Assembly: GCF_017183135.1 (NCBI RefSeq)
Contig: NZ_JADDXW010000002.1
Span: forward strand, 248,001 to 312,000
Direction: 5' to 3'
DNA length: 64,000 bases
Origin: Aurantimonas marina
GTDB taxonomy: Bacteria > Pseudomonadota > Alphaproteobacteria > Rhizobiales > Rhizobiaceae
Position 1 is the first letter of the stretch. Every line of letters begins with the position of its first letter. Shown in pieces: positions 9,281 to 18,435 of this stretch. A program made the position numbers and the translations under genes. A model generated the notes under the pieces. It was not told where the DNA came from, searched no databases, and was given only the letters and a program-made list of their open reading frames with translations.

Positions 9281-9850
9281 GTGACCTATCGGTCCGCCAC
9301 CTTTGCCGCCGTTCGCCCGCGTCTGGGATTTTCGCGCGATCGATCCGGCGCGACGGCTGTGGAATTCGCCATGGTCGCGGCCCCGTTCTTCATGCTGATG
9401 TTCGCGATCATCGAAACCTTCGCGATTTCGGCGGCCGGCATGTTGCTCGACACCGCGGTCGACGACGTCGCGCGGCAGGTCCTGACCGGTCAGATCCAGC
9501 AGTCGGATATCGACGAGAAGGTATTCCGCGGCAAGATCTGCGACAAGGTCGATTTCATGTTGTCCTGCGACAAGCTCAAGATTGACCTTCGCACTTTCCC
9601 CGCCTTCGGCAACATCCCGACCGACATCCCCCTGCAGTTAAAGAGCGTCGACAACAAGAATTTCTGTTTCGATCCGGGCAGCGCGAACTCGATCACTGTG
9701 CTGCGTGCGTTTTATGAATGGCCGTGGGTCGCCTCGTTTCTCCACGAAATCGCGTCCGACACCAATGGCAACGATATTCTGTTCTCGATCACGGCCTTCA
9801 TGAACGAACCCTTTGGTGATTTGAAGAGCAGCAAATCCAACTGCTCCTGA
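9281..9850 (+). CDS. TadE-like pilus assembly protein (first copy)
   Basis: About 189 residues. An N-terminal basic segment (FSRDRSGATAVEFAMVAAPF) leads into one membrane helix, the TadE-type pseudopilin signature. The rest is extracytoplasmic and carries four cysteines (in GKICDK, LSCDK, NFCFD and the C-terminal NCS), so disulfides are likely. TadE-type proteins are processed by prepilin peptidase and assist Flp pilus assembly. The GTG at 9281 follows a GGAGA site; the frame also extends upstream to other non-ATG starts. It begins a + strand operon with the next two genes. Confidence 0.85.
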   Translation: MTYRSATFAAVRPRLGFSRDRSGATAVEFAMVAAPFFMLMFAIIETFAISAAGMLLDTAVDDVARQVLTGQIQQSDIDEKVFRGKICDKVDFMLSCDKLKIDLRTFPAFGNIPTDIPLQLKSVDNKNFCFDPGSANSITVLRAFYEWPWVASFLHEIASDTNGNDILFSITAFMNEPFGDLKSSKSNCS

Positions 9851-9857
9851 GGACACG

Positions 9858-10427
9858 ATGCGTATAAGTTCCATGACCATTCGCGCCGACCTGAAGGCAG
9901 CGGTCGAGGCTTTTGGTTCAAACCGGACGGGTGTCGCCGCCGTCGAATTCGCGCTGGTTCTTCCCGTCATGTTGCTGCTCTATCTCGGCGGCTTCGAGGC
10001 GTCGAAGGCACTCGAAGCCAGTCGGAAGGTCGAGACGACGGCGGAGACGGTGGGCAATCTCGTCGCGCGCAACCGCGTGATGAACCTGACCGCGATCGAC
10101 AACATCTTCAATATTTCGAGCGCGGTGATGGCGCCGTTTTCGCCTGACGGTCTGCAGATCGTGGTCACCACCGTCACGGTCGACGAAAAGGGACAAGGCA
10201 CGATCGACTGGTCGCGGGCCAGTTCCGGCGCGGGGCTGACGGCCGGCGCATCCTATCCCGTTCCGTCCACGCTCAATTTCGGGGCGAAGAGCTACCTCGT
10301 CGTGGCCGATGTCACTTACGACTACCAGCCCTTACTCGACTACACAAAATATTTTTCTGGCATAGAAATTAAGAAATCTTACACATTTCGACCACGCATC
10401 AGTAAATCTATTGTTTGGACGAATTGA
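9858..10427 (+). CDS. TadE-like pilus assembly protein (second copy)
   Basis: 189 residues, seven bases after the previous stop. The N-terminus shows NRTGVAAVEFALVLPVMLLL followed by a single helix and EASKALEASRKVETTAETVGNLVAR, the usual TadE/TadF transition into the periplasmic domain. No cysteines, unlike the first copy. The 3' end and the following 75 bases are noticeably AT-richer than the surroundings. It should act with the preceding TadE-like protein and the TadG-like protein in building Flp/Tad pili. No secretion ATPase or pilin gene is present in the window. Confidence 0.87.
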   Translation: MRISSMTIRADLKAAVEAFGSNRTGVAAVEFALVLPVMLLLYLGGFEASKALEASRKVETTAETVGNLVARNRVMNLTAIDNIFNISSAVMAPFSPDGLQIVVTTVTVDEKGQGTIDWSRASSGAGLTAGASYPVPSTLNFGAKSYLVVADVTYDYQPLLDYTKYFSGIEIKKSYTFRPRISKSIVWTN

Positions 10428-10504
10428 AAGCATGGAATTTATAAAATCTTGAATATCCCTGCGGATATTACTCTTCCGATCGGATAAACACGGTAGGAAA
10501 CGCG

Positions 10505-12292
10505 ATGCGGACCCGATTCAAACCTCCTGTCCTATGGCTCGATCGTCGTGGCAACGTCGCCATGATGTTTGGCCTGACATTGCCTGTTCTAGCGGCGGCT
10601 ATGGCGGCGGCCGTGGATCTGAGCACGATTTATGGCGCCGAACGCAATCTGCAGCAAGCCGCCGACACCGCGGCACTGGCCGCCGCGAAGGAGTATGCTC
10701 AGTCTCAGGATCCAGCCTTCCTAACCAAGGTGGCCGAAGGTTATTTCTTCCATAACGCTGGGGAAGACACGCGTTCCTATACCCAGTTCAGCTATGATGG
10801 CGTTCAGCTCGTCGGCGGTGACAGGGTTCTCAAGGTGTCCGCCACGCGCCAGCAGCCCACCTGGTTCGGTGACCTTCTGGCTTTCGTCACGAACGACGAG
10901 GTGGACTGGCGCAATTTTCCGATTGCCAGTGCCAGCGAAGTGATTCTCGAGAATCTGTCGATCGAGATGGCGCTTGTTCTCGACAATTCCGGATCGATGA
11001 GCTCGAGCGTCAGCGGCACGAGGAAAATCGACACGCTCAAGACGGCCGCCAAGGAGTTGACCGCCGCGTTAATGAAAGTGAACGCAACAGCCTCTGGCAA
11101 GCCTCCCGTCAAGATCGGCGTTGTGCCCTTTTCGGCGTCGGTCAATGTCGGCCCAACGAATATCAACGCTTCCTGGATGGATCGGTATGGCGACTCGCCC
11201 ATTCATCACGAGAATTTCGACTGGGCGAGCGTCAAGGTAGGAGGAGTGCAGCTCACCGAAAAGGTCGGTCCTCGATGGTACCGCAAAGACACACGTGAGA
11301 TCCTGACCCGCCAATGGCTGTTCGAGAACGCGCGGATCATCATCCCCGAGAGCGGTGGATACTCATTCGGTACGAAACGATTTCCGGAAGGATGGGCCGG
11401 ATGTATCGAGGCCAGACCCGATGGTTTGGCCGTAACTGACGCGGAACCCAATTCCACTTCTCCCGCCTCCCTGTTCGTCCCGATGTTCGCGCCGGATGAA
11501 TACGACTGGGGCGGATGGGGCGGCAGCAAGAACGACTACCTGAGAGATGACAGCGACGGGAAGTCGGGAACTTATGCCCAGTCGATCGCCTGGCAGCGGG
11601 ATATGATGAAATATGTCGGTTCGACGGATTCCAATCGCAGCTCCAACGGGCCGAACGAGGGATGCACAACGACGCCGATCACACCGCTGACGGCAACGCA
11701 AACGGCTGTCGATGCCGCCCTCGACAAGATGAGCCCGACAGGAATGACCAACATTCCGGAGGGTATTGCCTGGGGCTGGCGGGTCGTCTCGCCCGGCGCG
11801 CCCTTCACAGAAGGCAAGCCGAAGGATGCCAAAGACAATCTCAAGGTCCTCGTGGTCATGACGGACGGCGAAAACACCTATGGCGGCGCATCCAACGCCA
11901 ACAGATCGCGCTGGGGCGCCTATGGCTACGGTCAGGTCTGGCCAGGGGGGATCAGCAAACCGGGACGGATGTTCGACGCCACCACGCGTACCATCAAGAG
12001 CTCCTCTGACACACGCTATGTCGAGGCGATGAACGAAATGACCGAAAAAATCTGTGCCAACGCCAAGGACGACGGGCGCAAGCCCGATGGCTCGGACGGC
12101 ATCGTCATCTTCACCATCGCGTTCGACGTGAAAGACGGCAGTTCGGTCAAGACGCTGCTCGAAGGCTGTGCTTCCTATGGCCTGCGGGATCCGACGACCA
12201 AGCTCTATTATGACGCCAAGAACAAGGAACAGCTGATCGCCGCCTTCGGTGCGATCACCGAAGAGGTGTCGAGTCTGCGCATCGCACGCTGA
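10505..12292 (+). CDS. TadG-like protein with von Willebrand factor A domain
   Basis: 595 residues. The TadE/G-type N-terminus ([19 protein letters not shown]) contains one membrane helix and is followed by [18 protein letters not shown], the typical TadG/RcpC-associated segment. A vWA domain starts near residue 153 with a MIDAS motif DNSGSMS (residues 160-166). Further vWA motifs are [14 protein letters not shown] (MIDAS threonine region) and [14 protein letters not shown]. It is expected in the inner membrane facing the periplasm as part of the Tad/Flp pilus system, with metal-dependent adhesion. A GTAGGAAA ribosome site precedes the ATG. Confidence 0.9.
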   Translation: MRTRFKPPVLWLDRRGNVAMMFGLTLPVLAAAMAAAVDLSTIYGAERNLQQAADTAALAAAKEYAQSQDPAFLTKVAEGYFFHNAGEDTRSYTQFSYDGVQLVGGDRVLKVSATRQQPTWFGDLLAFVTNDEVDWRNFPIASASEVILENLSIEMALVLDNSGSMSSSVSGTRKIDTLKTAAKELTAALMKVNATASGKPPVKIGVVPFSASVNVGPTNINASWMDRYGDSPIHHENFDWASVKVGGVQLTEKVGPRWYRKDTREILTRQWLFENARIIIPESGGYSFGTKRFPEGWAGCIEARPDGLAVTDAEPNSTSPASLFVPMFAPDEYDWGGWGGSKNDYLRDDSDGKSGTYAQSIAWQRDMMKYVGSTDSNRSSNGPNEGCTTTPITPLTATQTAVDAALDKMSPTGMTNIPEGIAWGWRVVSPGAPFTEGKPKDAKDNLKVLVVMTDGENTYGGASNANRSRWGAYGYGQVWPGGISKPGRMFDATTRTIKSSSDTRYVEAMNEMTEKICANAKDDGRKPDGSDGIVIFTIAFDVKDGSSVKTLLEGCASYGLRDPTTKLYYDAKNKEQLIAAFGAITEEVSSLRIAR

Positions 12293-12357
12293 GCTTCGGC
12301 ACTTCGCCGTACCGGCCGTTGCGACGGATTGGGAGGCGACGGGGTTTTGGGGCGGCA

Positions 12358-12379
12358 CGGTTCCCTCGACGGGGAACCG
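12358..12379 (+). terminator. Candidate hairpin between the converging tadG-like and exporter genes
   Basis: An 8-bp perfect stem (CGGTTCCC / GGGAACCG) with a six-base loop lies in the 265-base gap between two converging genes. No T-run follows, so it is not a textbook intrinsic terminator. I see no supported gene in this gap. Confidence 0.3.
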
Positions 12380-12557
12380 GCAAGCCGTCGCTGACCGTGA
12401 ACGCGGGCCGCCCCCGGCGTCGTCACCGTGCCGCCGAGCGACGCGGACGGGCCGGGTTAAGCATCCCTTGACCGACAAGGGCCTGGAGGCCTTCCTCGCC
12501 AACTGGAAGAAGACCGGCCAGACCATTGCATAGGCCGGCGCCCGGAGCGAAGCCGCT

Positions 12558-13424
12558 TCAGTTCGGACGGCGATTTTCCCGCCACCAGATGGTGAGCCCG
12601 CTGGCGACGAGAATCGCCGCCCCGAGAACGAGGTTCAGACCCATCGGGTCGCCGATCAGGACGACGCTGTAGATACCGGCAAACAGTACCTGGGAATAAA
12701 GGAACGGCGTCAGCGTCGAGGCCGTGGCGTAGGCGAATCCCGTGACCAGGCAAAAATGGCCGAGCGCGCCGAGCGTGCCGATTCCGACCATGACGGCGAA
12801 GTCGGCGGCCGACGGCGCCTCCCAGACGAACGGCACCACCAGGCTGAGCACCACGGCTCCCGCCGCGGTGGTATGAAAGAGCGTCGCCGCGTTCTCCTCC
12901 GGCCCCGACAAGGTGCGGGTGAGCAGGAAATAGATCGAGACGATCGCGGCCGCGGCGAGTGGCAGCAGCAGATAGGGATCGGTGTCGGCAAAGCCCGGCC
13001 GCACGATCAAAAGAACACCGCCGAAGCCGGCCAATACGGCGAGGATGCGCGGCAGGCCGATGCGTTCTCGCAAAAAGATGACCGACAGCACCGTCACCAG
13101 CACCGGGGCGAAGAACATCACCGCCGTGGCGTCGGCGAGTGGCACCTTCGAAAGCGCGAGATACATCACGATCGTGGCGCACAGCAGCGCGGTCCCTCGC
13201 GTCAGCTGCAACGCTGGGCGCCGGGTCCGCAGAAAGCTTGTTCCGCGGGTCTTGGCCAGCCAGGCGGTCATCAGCACCGCGTGGAAGAAGTAGCGTGCCC
13301 AGACGACCTCCAGTACCGGCAGCCGCCCCGTCAGATACTTTGCTCCCGTATCCATGGTGGCGAGTGCGAGGCCGGACAGGATGGTGAGGAGGATACCGGC
13401 GAGAACGCCGCTCGGCTTGCGCAT
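12558..13424 (-). CDS. EamA/DMT family transporter
   Basis: 288-residue inner-membrane protein with about ten hydrophobic helices in two EamA repeats (repeat 1 about residues 5-140, repeat 2 about 150-285). Motifs such as ALSKVPLADATAVMFFAPV, FLRERIGLPRILAVLAGFGG and the second-repeat TPFLYSQVLFAGIYSVVL are typical of drug/metabolite exporters. The ATG at 13424 starts directly before the first helix; the frame extends to 13553 but that part is not transporter-like. It is divergent from the peptide genes at 13.6 kb and could export the cluster product, but the substrate is unknown. Confidence 0.87.
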   Translation of the reverse strand: MRKPSGVLAGILLTILSGLALATMDTGAKYLTGRLPVLEVVWARYFFHAVLMTAWLAKTRGTSFLRTRRPALQLTRGTALLCATIVMYLALSKVPLADATAVMFFAPVLVTVLSVIFLRERIGLPRILAVLAGFGGVLLIVRPGFADTDPYLLLPLAAAAIVSIYFLLTRTLSGPEENAATLFHTTAAGAVVLSLVVPFVWEAPSAADFAVMVGIGTLGALGHFCLVTGFAYATASTLTPFLYSQVLFAGIYSVVLIGDPMGLNLVLGAAILVASGLTIWWRENRRPN

Positions 13425-13539
13425 GAATCGCTCGGTAGGAGAAAAAGTCAGTCTCCCATAATTTTGCCCATGGCGAGGCGAAAAGCGAGCGCGGAAGAAG
13501 CGGAGAGGAAAATTCCCGTGTCGAAGCCTCACCGCTGGC

Positions 13540-13569
13540 TTGAATATATACACGTTTTAGGTGTATCAT
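13540..13569 (+). promoter_or_regulatory. Candidate promoter of the biosynthetic operon with embedded palindrome
   Basis: An AT-rich stretch in GC-rich DNA holds a possible -35 TTGAAT (13540-13545) and -10 TATCAT (13564-13569), 18 bases apart, about 50 bases before the first peptide gene. Within it is the palindrome ATACAC-N7-GTGTAT (13548-13566), a plausible operator. This is the only long untranscribed gap ahead of the left-arm operon. Confidence 0.5.
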
Positions 13570-13618
13570 TTAGATCTCTTCAATCATGAGGAGATGCACT
13601 CCGGACGGAGAGTGAAAC

Positions 13619-13822
13619 ATGGGAAACTATGTAGAAGGCGCTCGCCTTTCGCAGGACGAGGACCTGAGTCCCGAGGACCGAAAGGCGTATCGCGGTGGTC
13701 TCGAGCGTTTCCACAAGGGGCTCGAAAAACTGCACACGGCAGAGGCGGAACTGGCGCGCCTGCGCGCCGATCTGGCCCACTCCGGCACCGACCTGACGGC
13801 GCCCGACTCCCTGCACTGGTAG
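13619..13822 (+). CDS. Small peptide A, candidate precursor/scaffold peptide
   Basis: 67 residues with a good ribosome site (GGAGAG, seven bases before the ATG). It starts with an acidic segment. A helical, charged stretch follows (GGLERFHKGLEKLHTAEAEL, then ARLRADLA). The C-terminus is TDLTAPDSLHW. The following gene encodes a paralogue with the same last ten residues (DLTAPDSLHW). No signal peptide or cysteine is present. The tandem duplication, conserved C-terminus and immediately downstream peptidase suggest a ribosomal precursor with an N-terminal leader and C-terminal core, or a carrier peptide; this is inference. I do not recognise the family. Confidence 0.75.
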   Translation: MGNYVEGARLSQDEDLSPEDRKAYRGGLERFHKGLEKLHTAEAELARLRADLAHSGTDLTAPDSLHW

Positions 13823-13919
13823 GCGGCGAGAGCGCATCCCCACTGCCTGGGATGCACTTATCGGTTGCAAAACGACCCTTTGCGATCACCCGTAATCTAT
13901 CCGTAGAAGGAATAACGAC

Positions 13920-14111
13920 ATGACCGGAAACGCGACAAGCTCATTTGAAAGCATGTCCCCCGAACAGCAGAAGGCGCATCTGGGCGGGCTGGAAAAGTTT
14001 CACACGGGGTTGGAGAAGCTGCACATGGCCGAGGCGGAACTTGCGCGGGTGCGCGCCGATCTGGCGCGCTCAGGCGTCGATCTCACGGCGCCCGACTCCC
14101 TGCACTGGTAG
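13920..14111 (+). CDS. Small peptide B, paralogue of peptide A
   Basis: 63 residues, preceded by an AAGGA ribosome site. From GGLEKFHTGLEKLHMAEAEL onward it aligns with peptide A almost residue for residue and ends VDLTAPDSLHW. The first 17 residues are unrelated in detail. The DNA of the last 60 bases is also nearly identical between the two genes, so they arose by tandem duplication. Its stop codon is two bases before the GTG of the peptidase gene, implying coupled translation. A small coiled-coil-like regulatory protein is an alternative to a precursor role. Confidence 0.75.
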   Translation: MTGNATSSFESMSPEQQKAHLGGLEKFHTGLEKLHMAEAELARVRADLARSGVDLTAPDSLHW

Positions 14112-14113
14112 CA

Positions 14114-15787
14114 GTGCCGGCGGATGGCGCGATGCTTCAGGTTCTTGCGTCCGGTGCGCCCCGATTTCGAAGCGAGAGGGTTGCCCGGGACGATCCCGCC
14201 ATCTGCCATGCGATCGGCTCCGCTACGCGACCGATTGCCGAAGCCTATGCAAGGGCGACGGGGCGGGCCTTTCACCCCCTTTCGTCTCCGGCCCCGCACC
14301 GTCTGGGCGGGGGTGACGTCGTCGTCACACTCGCTGACGATCTGACCGACGATCTTGTGGACGCGGCGACCGCACCGGGAGCCGGCTCGGTGGCCGGCTT
14401 CCTGATCGGCCGCAGCCTCGAGGAACTCGGCGCAAAGGCGGCCGCGAGTGCCGCAGCGCTGTGGAAGCCTTTGGCCGACGTGCCGTTTCGCCTCGACCTT
14501 TCTCCGCAGCTTCCCATCGGCGTCACCGAGACGCGGGACTTCGCCCTGTGCGGCCGCGCGTCGGACACAGCCCATTTGCGCAGGCTGCTCGGCCGAGGCG
14601 ACAGCCTCATCTCGGTGACCGGTCACGGCGATGGCATCGACGGCGATCTCGGGCCTCTCGTGCTGTGCCCGGTGGATGCGGCCTTCGACGCCGAGGATCG
14701 GCCCCGCAAGCCGAGCTGCCGAGTGAGCGGCCACTGTCACCGCTTCCATATCGGCCATGAAATGGCGGCTTTCGCCGGGGCGAGCTTGCATCCCGCCGCC
14801 ATCAAGGCGCGGGCGATGATCTGGAACACCTGCGTCGGCTGGCCATCCCAGGACAATTTCATCGACCGAAGCTATGGTGCCGGAGTGCGTCTTGCCGCGT
14901 CACCGGCGCTCGGCGCGCTGGTGACGACGGCGCGGATCGTCATCGCCTCGCCGGTGTCGGTCGACCTTTTGGCCGGCGCGCTCTCGCGCGGCATGCCGAT
15001 CGGGGACGCGGTGGCGGCCCACAATCGTGCGCCGCAAGCCCTCGCCTCCGGCCACCGGTTCGTGCTGTTCGGCGATCCTCTTCTGCGCGTCGCGCCGCAG
15101 CCCGCGTCGATCAACGGCGCGGGAGCGGACACGCCTCGGCTTCCCACATCGGCACGCCTGGCGGCGTCCCCGCCGCGTCCTTCGCGGCCGCCTCTCGCGC
15201 CTGTCGCCGCCGACGACCCGGACCAACTGGCGCTTGCCGCGCTGGCCACCCTCAGCGCGATACCGGGCGTTGCCGACCTACGACCACGCGCCTTCGCCTG
15301 TCTGACTGACGCCTTGGCGAAGGGCGGGCTCGAAGGCGTCTGGGTGCGCGCGAGCCAGGCGTCGATGCGCGGCGCGGTGCCCTGCCCCCATTGCGGTAAC
15401 CATGCGAGCCGTCTCATGCTCGACGGATCGCCAGCCGTCGGGCAGCGGCTCCTGACGATCTGCCGGCGCTGCGAAGTCGCCGCCGACACGCCGCCGGAGC
15501 CAAGCTTCTCCGCGCATCTCGACACCGGCGGCGTTTGGCGCCTGCGGGGCGAGCGTCCCCGAACCGGCAACTGGCTGGGATCGCTGGTCGTCCGGCGCTG
15601 CGAGCCTTTTACGACGGTCATCGAGCCATGGCCGACCGATGCCGACGGCCGTCCCCGCACCACGCTCGATTGCGGCCGGTTCCGGGGCCCCGCGCCGATG
15701 ACGCTCGCCGCGATGTTTTACGCGCGGCGGCAGCTATCAATCTTCTCGCGGCCGTTGCCGGCAAGGCCTGAGGAGGTGTCGCCATGA
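14114..15787 (+). CDS. C25/caspase-like (clan CD) cysteine peptidase with zinc ribbon
   Basis: 557 residues from the GTG at 14114; an ATG at 14132 is an alternative start. The central region has the clan CD dyad pattern: His171 in ISVTGHGDG after a hydrophobic strand, and Cys240 in MIWNTCVGW after another. The C-terminal family signature FVLFGDPLLRV is at about 317-326, as in gingipain (C25) and CHAT proteases. A four-cysteine zinc ribbon follows (Cys424, 427, 450, 453). No signal peptide, so it acts in the cytoplasm. Its position directly after the two peptides makes it the obvious candidate for cleaving them. Its stop overlaps the desaturase start (ATGA). Confidence 0.65.
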   Translation: MPADGAMLQVLASGAPRFRSERVARDDPAICHAIGSATRPIAEAYARATGRAFHPLSSPAPHRLGGGDVVVTLADDLTDDLVDAATAPGAGSVAGFLIGRSLEELGAKAAASAAALWKPLADVPFRLDLSPQLPIGVTETRDFALCGRASDTAHLRRLLGRGDSLISVTGHGDGIDGDLGPLVLCPVDAAFDAEDRPRKPSCRVSGHCHRFHIGHEMAAFAGASLHPAAIKARAMIWNTCVGWPSQDNFIDRSYGAGVRLAASPALGALVTTARIVIASPVSVDLLAGALSRGMPIGDAVAAHNRAPQALASGHRFVLFGDPLLRVAPQPASINGAGADTPRLPTSARLAASPPRPSRPPLAPVAADDPDQLALAALATLSAIPGVADLRPRAFACLTDALAKGGLEGVWVRASQASMRGAVPCPHCGNHASRLMLDGSPAVGQRLLTICRRCEVAADTPPEPSFSAHLDTGGVWRLRGERPRTGNWLGSLVVRRCEPFTTVIEPWPTDADGRPRTTLDCGRFRGPAPMTLAAMFYARRQLSIFSRPLPARPEEVSP

Positions 15788-16674
15788 CCGCGCCCTCCGA
15801 CCCGCCCGTCGCGGCGTTCGCGCCCTCCTATGCCCTGTCGCTCGCCAAGCTCGCCGGCTTCGTCGTCTCGGTCGCGGCGCTCGTTTGGGTGGTCGGCACC
15901 AACGAGGGGCCGTACACCTTCGCCGCCACCTTCGGCCTCGCGGTCCTTTACGCTCACGGCCTGGAACTCCAGCACGAGGCGCTGCACGGGATTTTCCTCT
16001 CCGGCGAGACCGCCAACCGCCTCGCCGGATCGCTGCTCGGTGCGCCGATGCTGGCGAGCTTCACCGACACCCGCATCCGCCATCTGCATCACCACCGTCA
16101 CGTCGGAACGCCAGCCGACGTCTTCGACCGGAGTTGCCGGGATTTCGCCAGCCGACGCGCCCTCCTCCTCCATGTCTTCGACCCCGCTCGCTTGCCGGCG
16201 TTCCTGCGCGCGACGTTCGTTCTGGCCCGGGGCGGCCGTCCCGGCCCGTTCGGCTCCAAATCGCTCGCCCGGGCGCGAACCGAGCATCTGGCGCTCGCCG
16301 CGCTCGCCATCGGGCTGATCGTTGCCGGTGGCCTTCTCGCGCCGCGGCTCCTCGTCTTGGGATGGCTGGTGCCGGCCTTCCTCATCGCGCCGCCCTTGCA
16401 CTTCCTGATGACCGCACCCGAACATCTCGGCCGCGATCCCGCGTCCCGCGACCTGACGCAAAACACCCGTTCCTATCGCGCCCCGGCGGTATGGAGCTAT
16501 CTGGTCAATTACGACAATTACCATCTCGAACATCACCGCTATCCGGCCTTGCCGTTTCATCGCCTGCCCGCCCTTCATGCGCTGCGGACGGGCGAGCATC
16601 CCGGCGGACGCGGCTATGGCGCCGCGCTCCGCGAGGTGGCGGCGGCGATCGCGGCCTGCCGGCGGACGGGCTGA
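15784..16674 (+). CDS. Fatty acid desaturase family membrane di-iron enzyme
   Basis: 296 residues with about four to six hydrophobic helices and the three histidine boxes of the membrane desaturase/hydroxylase superfamily: HGLELQHEALH (60s), RHLHHHRH (about 99-106) and HLEHHRYP near residue 245. Such enzymes use O2 and two irons to desaturate or hydroxylate acyl chains or other small substrates. Within an operon of amide-, sugar- and amine-forming enzymes it may act on a cluster intermediate rather than a phospholipid; that is inference. It starts four bases inside the peptidase gene. Confidence 0.88.
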   Translation: MTAPSDPPVAAFAPSYALSLAKLAGFVVSVAALVWVVGTNEGPYTFAATFGLAVLYAHGLELQHEALHGIFLSGETANRLAGSLLGAPMLASFTDTRIRHLHHHRHVGTPADVFDRSCRDFASRRALLLHVFDPARLPAFLRATFVLARGGRPGPFGSKSLARARTEHLALAALAIGLIVAGGLLAPRLLVLGWLVPAFLIAPPLHFLMTAPEHLGRDPASRDLTQNTRSYRAPAVWSYLVNYDNYHLEHHRYPALPFHRLPALHALRTGEHPGGRGYGAALREVAAAIAACRRTG

Positions 16675-16680
16675 GCGGCC

Positions 16681-18435
16681 ATGTGCGCAATCGCGGGATG
16701 CATCTCCTTGGCCCACGCGCCGGACTGCCGGGAATTGCTGGCGGCAATGCGCCATCGCGGCCCCGACGAGGCCCGCCAAGTCGTTGACGGTCCGCTCGCG
16801 ATCGGTGCCGCGCGTCTGGCCATCGTCGATGCCGAGCATGGCGCGCAGCCGATGCAAGACGCTAAAAGCGGCATTGCCGTCGTCTTCAACGGCGAAATCA
16901 CCAACGCGGCCGAACTCCGCGACAAGTTGAGCCGACGCGGCCATCGCTTTCGCGGCCGCTGCGACACAGAAGTCGTGCTCGCCGCCTTCGTCGCCTGGGG
17001 CGAGGCCGCGGCGGCGCGGCTCGCCGGGATGTTCGCGATCGCCGTGCGATTTCCCGATCGCCTGCTGCTCGTCCGCGACCGCCACGGCATCAAGCCGCTC
17101 GCCTTCCATTGCGAGGTGCGCGCCGACCGCTTCCTCTTCGCCTCCGAGGCCAGGGCGATCGCCGCCGTCCTACCGCGGCCGCCAGGCCTCGACGTGACGA
17201 CCCTCGCCGACTTCTCGGTCCTCGGGACGCCGGTCGACGGCGCCACCTTCTTCGAGGACATCACCGAGCTCCGCCCCGGTCACATGATGGCGGTGACATT
17301 GCGCGGCGGCCTCCGCGTCGGGCCGCAGCGAGCCCTTGCCGACCCTCCCGGAACAGCCGTATTGCCCGCCCTTGCGATGGTCGACGAACGCGAGGCGGAC
17401 GAACGCTTCGAAGCCGCTCTGATCGCCGCGGTTCGCCGGCATCTCCTGGCGGACACGGAGATCGTCGTCAGCCTGTCCGGCGGGCTCGATTCGGCGGTGC
17501 TGGCGCTGGTCGTGGCGGAGCTGACCGGTCGCCCGCCCCGGACCTTCACCGTCGCCGACGATGCGGACCATCCGGACCCGGTCGCGGCCCAAACGCTCGC
17601 CCGATCGCTCGGCGGCGCGCACGACTTCCTCGCCGTTTCGTTCGAGGCGTTTGTGGCGGCGATTCCGGCGACGCTCCGCGCCGTCGAACTACCCGATCTC
17701 GCCGCCGGCCCGCTCTTCGCGCTGCTCTGCCGCCGGATCGGCGCCAGCGCCCGCTGCTGCCTGAATGGCGAGGGCGCCGACGAACTCATGGGCGGTTATG
17801 CGGCTTACCGGACGCCGGAACGGTCGCTCGCCGTCATCGAGGCGGCGCTGCGGCGTGTGACGCGAGTCGGACACGCACCGCGCGAGGGCGTGCTTACCCG
17901 AATCGAGGCGCTACGGGCGGCGGCCACCACGGGCGGACTGCGCGACGCATTGCTCGCCCGCGACCGCGCCGATCCGCTGGAGCGCGGCCATCTGCAGCCG
18001 GTCGACCGGCTTTCGATGGCCGCCTCGGTCGAAATGCGGGTTCCCTATCTCGACGACGATCTCGTTGACCTTCTGACGACACTGCCGCCGTCGATGGTGG
18101 TCGGCCCGGCCGGCACGTCCGGCAAGGCGATCCTGCGTCGCTTCGCCGTTCGCCGCTACGGCAAGCGCGCCCGCGCCATCGTCACACGGCCGAAGCTGAT
18201 GATGCCGGAAGCCGCACGTGGCCATTTGAACCGATTCCGGTCCCTGTGTGAGCGCGCCATCCCCGATCGCGCTCTTCGCTCCTCCGAATTCGGCGGTCTT
18301 TTCGACGATAAATCGGATTTTGTACTGTTCGAGATGTTTCGCCGTCAGGTCTTCGCCAAGGGCGAACTGTCCGACATCCAGGAGGTCACGGCGGAGATGG
18401 CGGGACGGCCCGAAGCGGCGCTGGCGGCCCTGTGA
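16681..18435 (+). CDS. Asparagine synthetase B-like glutamine amidotransferase
   Basis: 584 residues. The N-terminal class II glutaminase domain begins MCAIAGC with the nucleophilic Cys2 and has RHRGPDE, VFNGEI and CDTEVVL. The C-terminal ATP-pyrophosphatase domain has the P-loop SLSGGLDSA (264-272) and NGEGADELMGGY. Such enzymes activate a carboxylate as acyl-adenylate and form an amide with glutamine-derived ammonia; homologues make amides or lactams in natural-product pathways, including lasso cyclases. Unlike many lasso cyclases, the glutaminase nucleophile is intact, so simple amidation is likely. It sits six bases after the desaturase gene and overlaps the next gene by four bases. Confidence 0.88.
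   Translation: MCAIAGCISLAHAPDCRELLAAMRHRGPDEARQVVDGPLAIGAARLAIVDAEHGAQPMQDAKSGIAVVFNGEITNAAELRDKLSRRGHRFRGRCDTEVVLAAFVAWGEAAAARLAGMFAIAVRFPDRLLLVRDRHGIKPLAFHCEVRADRFLFASEARAIAAVLPRPPGLDVTTLADFSVLGTPVDGATFFEDITELRPGHMMAVTLRGGLRVGPQRALADPPGTAVLPALAMVDEREADERFEAALIAAVRRHLLADTEIVVSLSGGLDSAVLALVVAELTGRPPRTFTVADDADHPDPVAAQTLARSLGGAHDFLAVSFEAFVAAIPATLRAVELPDLAAGPLFALLCRRIGASARCCLNGEGADELMGGYAAYRTPERSLAVIEAALRRVTRVGHAPREGVLTRIEALRAAATTGGLRDALLARDRADPLERGHLQPVDRLSMAASVEMRVPYLDDDLVDLLTTLPPSMVVGPAGTSGKAILRRFAVRRYGKRARAIVTRPKLMMPEAARGHLNRFRSLCERAIPDRALRSSEFGGLFDDKSDFVLFEMFRRQVFAKGELSDIQEVTAEMAGRPEAALAAL

Noticed and set aside
12249-12533. 94-residue + frame in the gap after the TadG-like gene
   Set aside because: It overlaps the end of the TadG-like gene and has low-complexity composition; only the final 20 residues look protein-like.
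13619-14111. A CRISPR or simple DNA repeat array
   Set aside because: The repetition is a two-copy gene duplication with coding constraint, not short repeats with spacers.
13619-18435. A simple lasso-peptide cluster (peptide plus asparagine-synthetase-like enzyme)
   Set aside because: No lasso-type transglutaminase-like leader peptidase or separate recognition protein is adjacent, the amidotransferase keeps its glutaminase cysteine, and the peptidase is of clan CD.
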